Position numbers and translations under genes: made by a program. Below, piece by piece: positions 13,301 through 22,787 of a stretch of 64,000 nt of DNA (positions are counted from its first letter, which is position 1; each line of letters begins with the position of its first letter). The notes under the pieces were generated by a model. That model was not told the origin of the DNA, did no database searches, and saw only the letters and a list, made by a program, of their open reading frames with translations. Source of the DNA: Zanthoxylum bungeanum (lineage: Eukaryota; Streptophyta; Magnoliopsida; Sapindales; Rutaceae); assembly GCA_019454045.1 (NCBI GenBank), contig SKCR01021145.1, positions 1 to 64,000 on the forward strand, in the 5' to 3' direction.

Positions 13301-13959
13301 TTGCATTCTCTCCAACCATTGCTTCAAATCTTGCAATAAATCTATAATTTTAAAGATTTTTACTGTATTTTTGAAAAAAAAAAATTAAATAAAGAAAAAA
13401 AAATTTCAAACCCTGCTACTGTGCTATTGCTATTTTAGCGTGAAACTGTTAACCTGCGCCAAAACCCCACCATTGCCATGGCGATAGATTGGGGTTGCTC
13501 TAACTACAATTGGATTTATAGTATCCATGTATTTGTTGCTAAGTAATATTAAAGCATATCATATAAGCATACAAGTTGAATTTCAAAATTTTTACTAAAC
13601 TTCTTTCATAATTTAATCGAAAGCAAATATAAAAAAGGAAACACTCAAAAATGCAGTTTCTTTAAACAGTACCTTCGTCTTCGGTGAAAGTAGCATTTGA
13701 AGAAGATACAGAGCCGTTAGCGGCGCTGGCGCCTCCATTTTCGGAATAAAATGAGTTGATAGGCACCAGATGGTGGCGCGTGGAGGCTGTCATGGCGGTT
13801 TTGGTTTCGATGGAGTGAGTTCTCAGGTGGCCAGGTGCAGGGACCGGTGAGAATCGGCCGAGCCCCGAGTTTTAGAGAGAGAAAGACCGGTGGTGAGAGT
13901 GATGATGGAGAGAGAAGCGAGAGGCCTCGGTGATAGACTTTGTGAAGGCCGCTCATCAT
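1362..13959 (-). CDS. CGEP: Chloroplast glutamyl endopeptidase (S9 serine protease), ten exons, two frame lesions
   Basis: The product is a stromal prolyl-oligopeptidase-type serine protease that cleaves after glutamate and helps remove damaged plastid proteins (family knowledge). Exons read from splice sites and protein continuity: 13959-13673, 13116-12135, 12052-11924, 11525-11226, 11142-10684, 10559-10494, 2246-2186, 2094-1946, 1843-1706, 1622-1362. The N-terminal half is a beta-propeller. The catalytic triad is visible: Ser in GGHSYGA (exon 8), Asp in HGEEDNNPG (exon 9), His in FESHGYAAR (exon 10). The protein starts MMSGLHKVYHR as in orthologues, but the rest of exon 1 needs a +1 frame; the next usable ATG (13793) would lose most of the transit peptide. 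Exon 8 begins one base short, so exons 7 and 8 do not join in phase. Intron 6 is 8.2 kb because of the Copia insertion. Either a young pseudogene or a gene with assembly indels. Confidence 0.9.
2275..2608 (+). repeat. 5' LTR of Copia 1
   Basis: The 334-bp repeat starts TGTTAAGG and ends CTTTTCTTTCT directly before the primer-binding site. Its end is not the usual CA. The border is set by the matching 3' copy and by the GTGCA duplication. Confidence 0.93.
2609..2621 (+). other. Primer-binding site of Copia 1
   Basis: TGGTATCAGAGCC abuts the 5' LTR. It is complementary to the initiator methionine tRNA 3' end, the usual primer for plant Copia elements. Confidence 0.9.
2633..3924 (+). pseudogene. 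Copia 1 gag and first residues of protease, frame-broken
   Basis: The ATG at 2633 opens a gag with the UBN2-type capsid region (LDRSNYLLWRTQVLASIRG, then a YDVWQSL motif). A missing base near 3161 shifts frame, and a second shift lies near 3440 in an asparagine/glycine-rich tail. The zinc knuckle near 3750 reads C-x2-C-x4-H with Arg in place of the last Cys. The frame reaches the protease signature NWYLD and is then cut by the hAT element exactly between the catalytic Asp and the Ser-Gly that should follow. It cannot make a working polyprotein. Confidence 0.85.
4149..4313. repeat. Subterminal hairpin array of hAT copy 1
   Basis: Five imperfect palindromes of the type CCAAAACGACGTCGTTTTGG alternate with GGGTTATTAA-type spacers. 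The counterpart in hAT copy 2 is at 28363-28547. Subterminal repeats in hAT elements usually bind transposase, so I infer that role. Confidence 0.7.
4688..6291 (+). pseudogene. hAT transposase remnant (C-terminal part)
   Basis: The frame from 4688 enters transposase homology at TGIEQVG near 4726. It keeps the second catalytic aspartate motif (VVTDNASNN), the W/C-H region (FWSSCATHTINL), and after two introns the dimerisation motif SSGCERNWSTFEG and an acidic C-terminus ending near 6291. Introns appear to run from GT near 5627 to AG near 5714, and from near 5834 to near 5917. A 2-base deletion near 5032 relative to copy 2 shifts the frame. The BED zinc finger and first catalytic Asp are gone; the deletion joins a 5' UTR intron to codons for TGIEQVG through shared bases ACGGGCATTG. 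Confidence 0.85.
6581..8366 (+). pseudogene. Copia 1 protease remainder, GAG-pre-integrase and integrase
   Basis: The reading resumes with SGATHHLT of the protease after the hAT target duplication. Stops break it between 6766 and 6968. From 6969 a long clean frame has the integrase zinc-binding segment (ILHRRLGHPN, then CDACKVGKMHR) and the catalytic core: Asp in VHTDLWG, Asp in LQSDWGGEF, Glu in GLVERKHR. A stop at 8366 ends it before the reverse transcriptase, which lies in another frame. Confidence 0.9.
8375..9906 (+). pseudogene. Copia 1 reverse transcriptase and RNase H
   Basis: The domain begins about HWKKAMQLEFDAL and shows CKWVFRTKYN, the active-site box YVDDILVIG, and RNase H motifs YTDADWACD and STESEYRSL. 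At 9785-9787 a TGA stands where the family has an Arg codon before YIPSEEQVADALTKPL; CGA to TGA is the simplest change. The frame then runs through the polypurine tract into the LTR. Confidence 0.9.
9896..9906 (+). other. Polypurine tract of Copia 1
   Basis: The purine-rich run around TTGAGGGGGGA sits directly before the 3' LTR, the standard place for plus-strand priming. Confidence 0.85.
9907..10239 (+). repeat. 3' LTR of Copia 1
   Basis: A 333-bp copy of the 5' LTR with about six differences including one-base indels, followed by the GTGCA duplication. Confidence 0.93.
13251..13500. mobile_element. Tourist/Harbinger-like MITE in CGEP intron 1
   Basis: The segment begins GAGCATCCCTAATGG and ends, read inward from the right, GAGCAACCCCAAT. 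A TAA triplet flanks both sides (13248-13250, 13501-13503), the target size of PIF/Harbinger elements. It has no coding capacity. The 250-bp length suits a MITE. Confidence 0.65.
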
Positions 13960-15093
13960 TTTTGATTCATTGATTCGTCGTCCTTTTCACTTTTTTTTTT
14001 TTAATTATTATTTCCCCTTTTTAGTTGCTTTTTACGAGCTAATCATGCGTCGTAGAGGGAAGTGAAAGAATCTTAGCGACTGAGATTAATATGTGGTGCG
14101 TGTAAGTACACGGGATGTTCTGTGAGCATGCGTGTGGGAACAACACAACACCACTAGCGTGTTTCCTGGACTGGTCGGGTCGGGTCGGGTCACGAGATGG
14201 TGACTCGGGTCGGACTATAATAATATGTAAAATATACATATTTAATGGTACAAATTTGATGATATAAGTAGGTTGGCTTTAGCTCAGCCCTTGAAAAAAT
14301 AGCAAGAGTTAGATTCAGGGTCTTAAATAATTAGGTTATTTAGTTAAAGGGTTGGATAATAACTTTTAAAATAAAAATCTTGATATGCTCTTTTATTACA
14401 TATAATTTTTTTTAAAAGAATTATATATGTTTATATAATTATATGTTTACCGTTTAGAATTATTTATTATCATTATTGTTTAATGTAATGTAGTGTTTTA
14501 TGGTTTATTATTATTTTTTAAGCTTGTTTAAGTTGTACTAATATTATTTGTTACTTTCTTGGTTTTTTTTTAATATTTAAAACTTATAATGTATTTTACT
14601 GGGTGTAAATTTTTAAAAAATTCATTTTATAATGAGATTATGTCAAGTTTTTTTTTAAATATATTATTTAATTAATATTTTTTTTAAAATGTTATGGCCG
14701 AACTTGGCCCTAGTCCGGTCCCATATCAAGCAGGTTAGGCCCGAACCTGACCCTCTCATAATGGACAAACTTTTGAGGGTTTGAGTTTTAATATAATTTA
14801 TGGGCTTGGACAAAACTCTAACCAATTCATTACCAACCGTAAATGCAAAAATATAGATCAGATGAGAAATTATTGGATTAATATCAAAATGGTATTGGAT
14901 TCGAACCTATTTAAATGGGAAATATATATTTTCTTTCTTTTTTCCTCCTCAACTTCATTGTTTTTTTCGGTTTTAATTTGATTGCTTTTGTATTATTAAC
15001 TAATCTAACACTTGTTTTGTTGTTGTTGCTAGGTTTTATGACTTTGTGAAATTAGTAGTTTGACGGGTTACGTACAAATGGATAAATTACTAT
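13960..15093. other. Intergenic region upstream of CGEP
   Basis: This should hold the CGEP promoter on the minus strand just above 13960. No TATA box stands out. GGGTC repeats at 14175-14215 and a GC-rich patch at 14690-14760 stand in AT-rich DNA and may be old hAT-type debris. No gene is seen. Confidence 0.4.
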
Positions 15094-15098
15094 TGCTC

Positions 15099-15663
15099 TG
15101 TTGAAAATTCTTCAAATATTGTTGTATGGATGGAAGAGGGACATGTCCCTTGGATGGTACCCCATAGGCACATGTCATCCATTTGGAAATAACATGCATG
15201 GGAGGGGTATAACCTTTTGAAGGGTTACACCCCAACCCAAAGGGTGCCCATATGGCACCCTTCCATGCCTATATAAAGGGGGGGCTGCATGTTCATTCAA
15301 GAGATGGGAAAAGGAAATCTGAATTCATCCTAAACAAAAGAGTCTCATAATTTCGTTTTTGAGTCAGAGAGAGAATTTCACCATTACCAAGTTCGAGATC
15401 TTGTTAAGGTGTGCCCCTTGAACAAGAGGAATCCAGGTTATCCTGGGAGAACATTAGCCACAAAATCCGTGGAGCATCGAGACGGGGCTAATAAGTTCTT
15501 AATGACAGAGAATCTTCTCTATCTGGACCACTGCATTCGTCATTATAATAAGGTTTTTCTTATTTTCAAGTTTTAGGATTTTCTAGGGTTTTGCATTTGA
15601 TTTTCTGGATTTGTTTGATGAAAACATGTTAATTTGTTGTTTAATGACACTAAACCTCCAACA
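15099..15663 (+). repeat. 5' LTR of Copia 2
   Basis: The 565-bp LTR starts TGTTGAAAATTC and ends CCAACA. It contains a clear TATA box in CCTATATAAAGGG near 15270. Transcription would start some 30 bases on, near 15300. Confidence 0.92.
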
Positions 15664-15759
15664 GTCTTAAGAACTTATCATTTAGTGTTGTTAGATAGTA
15701 ATTCGCATGCTTAGATAAGAAAATTTTCTGTAAAAATAAAGTCTGTGCATGAAAAATAT

Positions 15760-16100
15760 GCAGGGCGTTCGAACGCCCGACGAATGCAAAGGCTAAAATC
15801 TGAAATTTCGTAAGAACGTTCGAACGCGTCTTCAAACGCATCTCGAACGCAAGCCTTTTGCCTAAGAACGTTCGAACGCGTCTTCAAACGCAAATCGAAC
15901 ACAAGCCCTCTGACTTAAAACATCCGAATGCGTCTTAAACGCGATATAAATATAGACTCTCTGGAATATTTCTGTTCGAACGCGTTATCGAACGTTATAC
16001 GAACGTGAACTCTCGTTCGAACGCGTTATCAAACGCAGCACGAACGTACAAACACTTGATAGTCTCGTTTGAACGTAGATACGAACGCGACACTAACGAA
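15760..16100. repeat. CpG-rich GTTCGAACG repeat cluster
   Basis: About a dozen copies of TTCGAACG or close variants crowd 340 bp. Two adjacent units of about 62 bp are nearly identical (from GAACGTTCGAACGCG near 15815 and near 15868). The block lies where the Copia 2 leader and gag would be. GAACGTTC matches the two-unit core of a heat-shock element (GAAnnTTC), but three-unit sites are not seen. Confidence 0.6.
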
Positions 16101-16683
16101 CTAGTTCCTGAAATTTTTTCTAATTTGAAAAGACTTAGAATAATATTAACTTAGTAAATCATATACTGAATCACATTAATCTTGATAGTATAGATTTAAG
16201 TTATTATTATGGTGTTCAATTATCACAAGCATACGCATAGTGATAAAGTTGAAACTTAATTGTGTGCTGCATAATTCGTTGAGAATTTAAAGTGTGATCA
16301 TACACAAGTAATTTCATCCAATCTTGATTGACACATACACATATATCTACACATATCGAATATTGTATTGTAAATCATAAGTGTAATACTGAGTTTGAAT
16401 TGCTAAGAGATCCTATTGAAGAAGTGTTTAAAGGATATTCTGTCAAAAAGACGATAAGAGCCTAAGTGGTCAGGGATTTAAGTGGTCACTCCGGGACCCC
16501 CATCGTTATTTGGAAAATATTCCTTTTTTACTTTTCATAAGAATCTTTAGTCGAAATTCAAGTCTTGTGTTTATTGGAACCACCGTCCAATAGAACAACG
16601 AGTGGATACTTAGTATATCACTTCGAACAAGATCATCTGTTGATCGTTGTGCAATTTATCTTTTGTAGACTTATTGACCCCCG

Positions 16684-17449
16684 TTGGTTTTCCAGTTACA
16701 CATAGCTAGCGGAAATATCACAGTACCGGTCTCTCATAGAGAAAAATCGGAAAATGTATGGCATGAAAGGTTAGGACATGTTAATTATGATACGATGCAT
16801 ACATTAATTAACATTGACCTTATACCTAAATTTGCATTGATAGCCAACATAAGTGTGAGGCATGTGTTGAAGTAAATATACATAGAACATCATAGAACGA
16901 AGTTCTGAACCTTTGAAACTTGTACACACTGATGTGTGTGATATGAATATTGTGCAAGCAAGAGGAGATAAAAAGTACTTTGTCACTTTTATCGATGATA
17001 GCAAAAGATTATGTTATGTGTATTTGCTGAGGATCAAAAATGAAGTTATTGAGAGCTTTATACACTATAAGAACGAAGTTGAAAATCAACTCAGCAAGAA
17101 AATCAAGAGAATCATGAGTGATAGAGGTGGTGAATATATGTCACCATTCGGTGAATATTGTTCTGTGCACGGAATTATTCACGAAACCACTGCTCCTTAT
17201 TCTCCTCAACAAAACGGGATTGTTGAGCGCAAAAACCGAACGTTGAAGGAAATGATGAACGTCATGTTGACACGTTCTGGTTTACCTCAGACCTTGTGGG
17301 GGGGAAGTCTTGCTTTCCGCGAACTACGTTCTAAACAAGCTTCCTCACAGAAGATTGGACAAGACACCATAGGAGTTGTGGAAAGGTCACGTACCTTCCT
17401 ACAAATATCTAAAAGTGTGAAGGTGTCTTGCCAAAGTAATGGTTCCTAA
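16684..17449 (+). pseudogene. Copia 2 GAG-pre-integrase and integrase
   Basis: The segment carries VWHERLGHVNYDTMH, then, after a frame break near 16870, the integrase core: Asp in VHTDVCD, Asp in IMSDRGGEYM, Glu in GIVERKNRTL. It breaks again after LPQTLWGG. The zinc-binding cysteines are partly lost. Confidence 0.85.
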
Positions 17450-17749
17450 ACCTAAGAAGGTTTGAATATGACCCAAAACTGTTGATTGTATATGCTCGCA
17501 ACAGTAGTGCATATCGATTCTTGGTAAACAAGTCTGAGATTCCTGACATCAATCCGAAGATGATAATTGAGTCAATGAATGTGACATTTTGAAGAGACAT
17601 TTCCTTGTAAGAAAAGAAAAAGAAGAGAGTCTCTCAAAAGAACTATTGATACTGTCAAGAACAGTGATCAGGTTAACCAAGAGTCGGATCAACGTGGAAA
17701 TATTGAAGCAAATGAACCTAGACGTCGTCTAAGTCATTTGGACCCGATT

Positions 17750-19176
17750 TTATGACATACTTATTAGAAAATGAGCCTCGAAGATATGAGAAATCAATGT
17801 CTTCGCCGGATGCAACTTTGTGGAAAGAGGCTATTAACAGTGAGATTGATTCAATCTTACAAAACCATACCTGAGAGTTGGTTGATCTTCCTCCGGGTTG
17901 TAAGCCACTGGGCTACAAATGGATATTCAAACGGAAGATGAAACCAGATGGATCAATAGATAAGTACAAGGCAAAGCTTGTCATAAAAGGTTATAGACAA
18001 AAAGAAGACCTTGATTACTTTGACACATATTCACCAGTGACTCGTATCACATCGATAAGAATGCTCATAGTTTAACAGCTATATTTGGTCTTGAAGTACA
18101 TCGAATGGATGTAAAGACGACATTCTTGAATGGTGAATTGGATGATGAGATTTACATGGAACAACCAGAAGAGTAATGTTCCTGGATAAGAACAGAGTGC
18201 AAACTTTTAAAATCTTTTTACGAATTAAAACAAGCACATAAACAATGGCATGATAAATTTGACAAAGAGATATTGTCAATTGGGTTTAAAACCAATGAGT
18301 GTGATAAGTGTGTGTACACCAAATCAACTCAAAAATGATATGTCATTGTATGTCTCTATATAGACGATATGTTGATAATTGGTAATAATCATGAAATGAT
18401 TCAGTCTACCAAGAAAGTGTTATCCAGCAAATTTGATATGAAAGATTTGGGAGTAGCTAACCTAACTCTTCATCTATCAAAGAATACTGCCTCAAGCGTA
18501 TCGCAATTAGAGTATTCGAGGATCATCGGAAGTCTGATGTATCTCACGAATTGCACACGACCTGATATCGCTCAAGCTGTGAAAAGGCTTAGCAGATATA
18601 CTAGCAATCCAGGACATAACCACTGGAAAGCCATAGTAAAAGTTTTGAGGTATGAGAAACTTCAAAATATGGGCTACATTACTAGAGATATCCTGCTGTT
18701 CTAGAGGGATACAGCGATGCTAACTGGATATCTGATACAGTGGATTCCAAATCTACGAGTGGATTTGTTTTCACACTTGGTAATGCAGCCGTGTCATGGA
18801 AATCCTCGTGGCAAACATGTATTGCCCGATTACTATGGAATCAGAGTTCATAGTATTAGACAAAACAGCGGAAGAAGCAGAATGACATAGAAACTTCATG
18901 GAGGATATTCCTAGTTGGCTCAAACCGGTGCCAGTGATAATCATATATTGTGATATCAAATCGGCTATTGGGAGAGCCCAAAATACAATGTATAATGGTA
19001 AGTATCGACTAATACGTCAGAGACATAATACCATACGTCAACTTTTTTCAAGTGGCATAATATCGATCGATTATGTTAAGTCGAAGGAAAACCTAGCGGA
19101 TCCACTAACTAAAGGTTTACATAGAGAGCAAGTTGAGAAGTCATCGAGGGGAATGGGCTTGAAGCCTATAATCTAA
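17750..19176 (+). pseudogene. Copia 2 reverse transcriptase and RNase H, multiple lesions
   Basis: Recognisable pieces in shifting frames are GYKWIFKRKMKPDGSIDKYK (17908), the active-site box YIDDMLIIG (18358), [15 protein letters not shown] (18560), and an RNase H tail ending SKENLADPLTKGL (19080). Stops and frame shifts separate them, so the element is dead. Confidence 0.85.
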
Positions 19177-19746
19177 GAATTGTCACTGTGGAAACCCAAC
19201 CTAGCTGACTGGAGATCCCAAGATCTAGGTTCAAAAAGGACAACATAAACTTTGTGCAATTCAAAACAAACACTGAAGAGTTTTATACTCTTTCACATTC
19301 CGATAATAACACAGAGTGATGTCTGTCAAAGTTAGGATAAGCTAAGGCTTTTAATGATCACTATATTAGGAGATGAGTCCTAATGGGGGTAAAGGCAGAT
19401 TACCTCTTCATGGTAGATCACCTATTTCAAGTAAGAAGTGAGGTCGCTTCCATGGAAACTTTTAAAGGTGGGTTACCCTAAAGTACTTGATGAATCCAGG
19501 ACCATTTTTCAGGGCCGAAATGACCATAGAACAGGTAATGGTCGAAGTAAAGCTGTGTGTTGGCTATTGTCTTGGTTTACACCAACGGCAGAACAGTTCA
19601 AGACTATGGGTCACCGGTTTGCCAAGTAAATTCGATTGTCATTCACTAGGAAATGTTCAAGGCAAAAGCTACATATTTCGATGCAGTTTTAGTTCACAGA
19701 AACTCTCTCAAGTGTCTGCATGAATATTTGAAGAATTGTGGGGGAT

Positions 19747-20309
19747 TGTTGAAAATTCTTCAAATATTGTTGTATGGATGGAGGAGGGACATGTCCCTTG
19801 GATGGTACGTCATATGAACTTATCCTCCATTTGGAAATAACATGCATGGGAGGGGTATAACCCTTTGGAGGGTTACACCACAGCCCAAAGGGTGCCCATA
19901 TGGCACCCTTTCATGCCTATATAAAAGGAGGCTGCATGTTCATTCAAGAGATGGGAAAAGAAAATCTAAATTCATCCTAAACAAAAGAGTCTCATAATTT
20001 CGTTTTTGAGTCAGAGAGAGAATCCCACCATTACCAAGTTCGAGATCTTGTTAAGGTGTGCCCCTTGAACAAGAGGAATCCAGGTTATCATGGGAGAACA
20101 TTATCCACAAAATCGTAGAGCACCGAGACTGGGCTGATAAGTTCTTAAGGACATAGAATCTTCTCGATCCGGACCACTGCATTCGTCATTATAATAAGGT
20201 TTTTCTTATTTTCAAGTTTTAGGGTTTTCTAGGGTTTTGCATTTGATTTTCTGGATTTGATTGATGAAAGCATGTTAATTTGTTGTTTAATGACATTAAA
20301 CCTCAAACA
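19747..20309 (+). repeat. 3' LTR of Copia 2
   Basis: A 563-bp copy of the 5' LTR preceded by a G-rich polypurine tract and followed by TGCTC. Confidence 0.92.
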
Positions 20310-20314
20310 TGCTC

Positions 20315-20690
20315 TACGAGCAGAAATAATATCATATCCTACACAAGCACTCACGACTCCATAATCTTGTACTCATGCTCACACTGAAACATAAACCCGA
20401 TCCCCAAAATTCGGTTGGGACCGTAGATTTAGTGTAAAAAATCGGATTTAACCCAATCCGAAATCATATTTTTAACTTCTCGAATCCGACCAGATCGAAT
20501 TGACTTTTGACCCGATAAATTATTCACCCTGATCAACAATGTCTTGTGTTGGCAAGTAATTTTGTTTCTCTGTTTCTAAAAAAAAAACTATCAAACAAAT
20601 ATAATTATTTTTAATATAACTATACATATTATTTATTTATTAGTTTGTGTCTTTATGATACCACATATAGGTGATATTATGGATCAAGAT
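20315..20690. other. Intergenic region between Copia 2 and a MITE
   Basis: No gene is visible. Bases 20395-20540 contain repeated CCCGAT/AATCCGA motifs like those at hAT-type MITE ends, but I could not define both borders. Confidence 0.35.
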
Positions 20691-21178
20691 TAGATATGTC
20701 AATTTTATTCGGATCCGGCTCATGGATCCCGAAGATCTGGATTCGAAAAAATCTATATCTGAATTAATAGAAATACATATCCGAATTAAAATTTTAAGAA
20801 TTCTTATGGATGAGGATCCGGATTCAAGTGAATTCGAAATCAAGATATCCGGATCAGATATAAAATTAAGGAAATTGTAAAATATTAATTTTATTTATGG
20901 CTTTACTATAATTTTATACTTAAACTAAATTATTTTAGATGAATTTTGAATTGTAAATGTTATTTTAGACGTTAAATTGTTATTGTTTAGTTATTAATGT
21001 TATTTTATTTTATTTTAATTATTTAAGAATAAAAAATAAAAAATAAAAATATGGATTTTTCATATCCGGATATTCAGAAATCCGCACGAATAATACCCGC
21101 ATCCGGATCCGCATAAAATATGCATATCCAAATTAATAAAACTTAATGTGGATTCGGATTTGCATTTTGCCAACCCTA
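20691..21178. mobile_element. Old non-autonomous hAT-type MITE with CGGATCC repeats
   Basis: Left end TAGATATGTCAA and right end (read inward) TAGGGTTGGCAA are imperfect inverted repeats. The flanks ATCAAGAT (20683-20690) and GTCAAGAC (21179-21186) match at 6 of 8 bases, a decayed hAT-length duplication. Subterminal CGGATCCGG motifs recall the larger hAT at 36256. No coding capacity. Confidence 0.6.
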
Positions 21179-21199
21179 GTCAAGACATAAATATAGCAT

Positions 21200-21700
21200 A
21201 GATTTTTTGTATTCAGTTGACAAAAGTTGACACGATTAATAATAATATAGTGTTGTGTTAATACGTTTCATGTCATATTAGTATTACACCATCTCAACAC
21301 GTTTATTCGTTTATAACGCGAATAATATTTGTGTAATCGTATCAACATGATATGATTACCTCTTTATGACAAGATTACCCGTTTATAAATCGTGTCAACA
21401 CGACACGATTACTCATTTATGACACATTATTTATTTACAACTCGTTTATTATTCGTGCAATCTCATCTTTATCATATCAAACACGAAATTAACTATTTAT
21501 TAATCTTATTAACGTGACACATTGTTGTATTGACATGTTTATTGATCATGTCATAGTAGTGTTTGATAATTTTAACACAATTATTAAACATGTGTATCCT
21601 TATTTACTTAAATTTAACATTACACCGTTATACGAATTGTCATTCCTGACACCATATCACTCACACATCTGTTTTATCAATAAATTCCTGGTATTTTAGA
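21200..21700. repeat. Degenerate repeat with CACGATTA motifs
   Basis: Short motifs such as GTGTCAACACGACACGATTA and CGTTTAT recur across about 400 bp. This pattern is common in non-autonomous plant hAT elements, but I cannot set ends or a target duplication. Confidence 0.35.
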
Positions 21701-22016
21701 TATTTTCAGACTTTCTTTTTTTAAAAAAAAAAAAAAACAAATCACGCTATTTATTTATTTGCCACCAAATAATAATAATAGATAGCGTATATAATCTCAA
21801 GTTTTTATTTCCCAAAATAAAATTGATAATTTAAAAAAAAAAATACCCAGGAAAAAGGTTGCAAAGGTCAATAGGAACACGAAAGTTTGATATTCTTTAA
21901 AAAAATATCTGCAAGCCAGTTACGTGGTAAGTCTACAATCGGCAATCATCTGATAAGAAATATGTGTTCAAGAAAACTTTACAAGCTTCAAATACGGTTG
22001 TATTGACACATGTGTG

Positions 22017-22025
22017 TATATAAAA
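22017..22025 (+). promoter_or_regulatory. TATA box of CP12
   Basis: TATATAAAA lies about 100 bases before the CP12 ATG. A CTTATC I-box-like motif (about 22059) and a TACGTGG G-box-like motif (about 21922) are nearby, as expected for a light-regulated plastid gene; their roles are inferred. Confidence 0.6.
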
Positions 22026-22122
22026 AGTGTCATCACAATCTTGTTTGTCAATACAACCTTATCACTAAAACCAGGAGCCAGCGTCATAACAACAAAGAGA
22101 AGAAAGAGAGCAAGAACCAAGA

Positions 22123-22515
22123 ATGGCAACAACAATAGCAGGTGGTGTTAATCTCTCAACTCCAAGAGCTTTGGCCAAAATCAGAGACTCAGCAAAGGCT
22201 CAACCCATCAAGCAGCTCAACAGCCGGCGCCCATGGAATAATAATAGGTACATGCAACAACCGGCCCTGAGTCTGAGAGTGAGAGCAGCTCCCGAACAAG
22301 GAATCTCAGAGAAGGTGGAAAAAAGCATTAAGGGTGCCGAGGAGGCCTGCGAGGAAAACCCTGCAAGCGGCGAGTGCGTGGCTGCATGGGACGAAGTGGA
22401 GGAGCTGAGTGCGGCTGCCAGCCATGCCAGAGACAAGAAGAAGGATTCTGATCCTTTGGAGACTTACTGCAAGGACAATCCTGAGACTGATGAGTGCCGC
22501 ACTTATGAAGATTGA
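22123..22515 (+). CDS. CP12: CP12, chloroplast Calvin-cycle regulator
   Basis: CP12 is a small disordered stromal protein that, when oxidised, bridges GAPDH and phosphoribulokinase into an inactive complex and releases them in the light (family knowledge). The 130-residue intronless frame has a Ser/Arg/Asn-rich transit peptide (about residues 1-53) followed by the mature protein. Both disulphide loops are present: CEENPASGEC in the N-terminal half and CKDNPETDEC near the C-terminus. The core AWDEVEELSAAASH is intact, and the C-terminal DECRTYED is the GAPDH-binding tail. The ATG sits in a good plant context (AAGAATGGC). No lesion is seen and length is typical. A SINE lies about 90 bases past the stop. 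Confidence 0.96.
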   Translation: MATTIAGGVNLSTPRALAKIRDSAKAQPIKQLNSRRPWNNNRYMQQPALSLRVRAAPEQGISEKVEKSIKGAEEACEENPASGECVAAWDEVEELSAAASHARDKKKDSDPLETYCKDNPETDECRTYED

Positions 22516-22602
22516 AATTACTGCTCCATATTATTGTTTTTCTTCTTTAACGACTAAGTTTTATTAGTGGTTTCAGTTTTATTAGTGGTGTACCCTACAC
22601 CA

Positions 22603-22787
22603 GCAAGGGGTATGGCTTTGTGGTGTAGGGTCCAGGATCTCACCTTGAGGTTCTGGGTTCGAATCCAGGGGGTGCACTTCTTGTAAGAGCCTGGGACAGC
22701 CGTTGGTTTTACCTGCGCCGCGATCCAGAATGGGTGGTTTTATGGCGGGGTTTCATCTTTTCCAAAAAAAAAAAAAAAAAAAAAAAA
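22603..22787 (+). mobile_element. tRNA-derived SINE downstream of CP12
   Basis: The sequence has a pol III B box (GGTTCGAATCC, about 22656-22666), an A-box-like segment in TGTGGTGTAGGGTCC, and ends in a run of 24 A (22764-22787). A second diverged copy is at 42905-43005. It probably lies in or just past the CP12 3' UTR. Exact 5' end and target duplication are uncertain. Confidence 0.75.

Larger units (their letters stand above)
15099..20309 (+). mobile_element. Copia-type LTR retrotransposon 2, without recognisable gag
   Basis: LTRs at 15099-15663 and 19747-20309 are flanked by a perfect TGCTC duplication (15094-15098, 20310-20314) and have TG...CA ends. They differ at visibly more positions than those of Copia 1, so this insertion is older. 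The internal 4.1 kb holds GAG-pre-integrase, integrase, reverse transcriptase and RNase H, all broken. No gag or zinc knuckle is visible. The polypurine tract GTGGGGGAT precedes the 3' LTR. Confidence 0.93.

Noticed and set aside
13717..13959. Complete exon-1 frame ending RKWRRQRR as the true CGEP N-terminus
   Set aside because: It hits a stop inside the exon, while the +1 frame carries the sequence that joins exon 2 in phase.
22621..22700. tRNA gene
   Set aside because: It has a B box, but no cloverleaf can be drawn and the unit ends in poly(A); it is a SINE.
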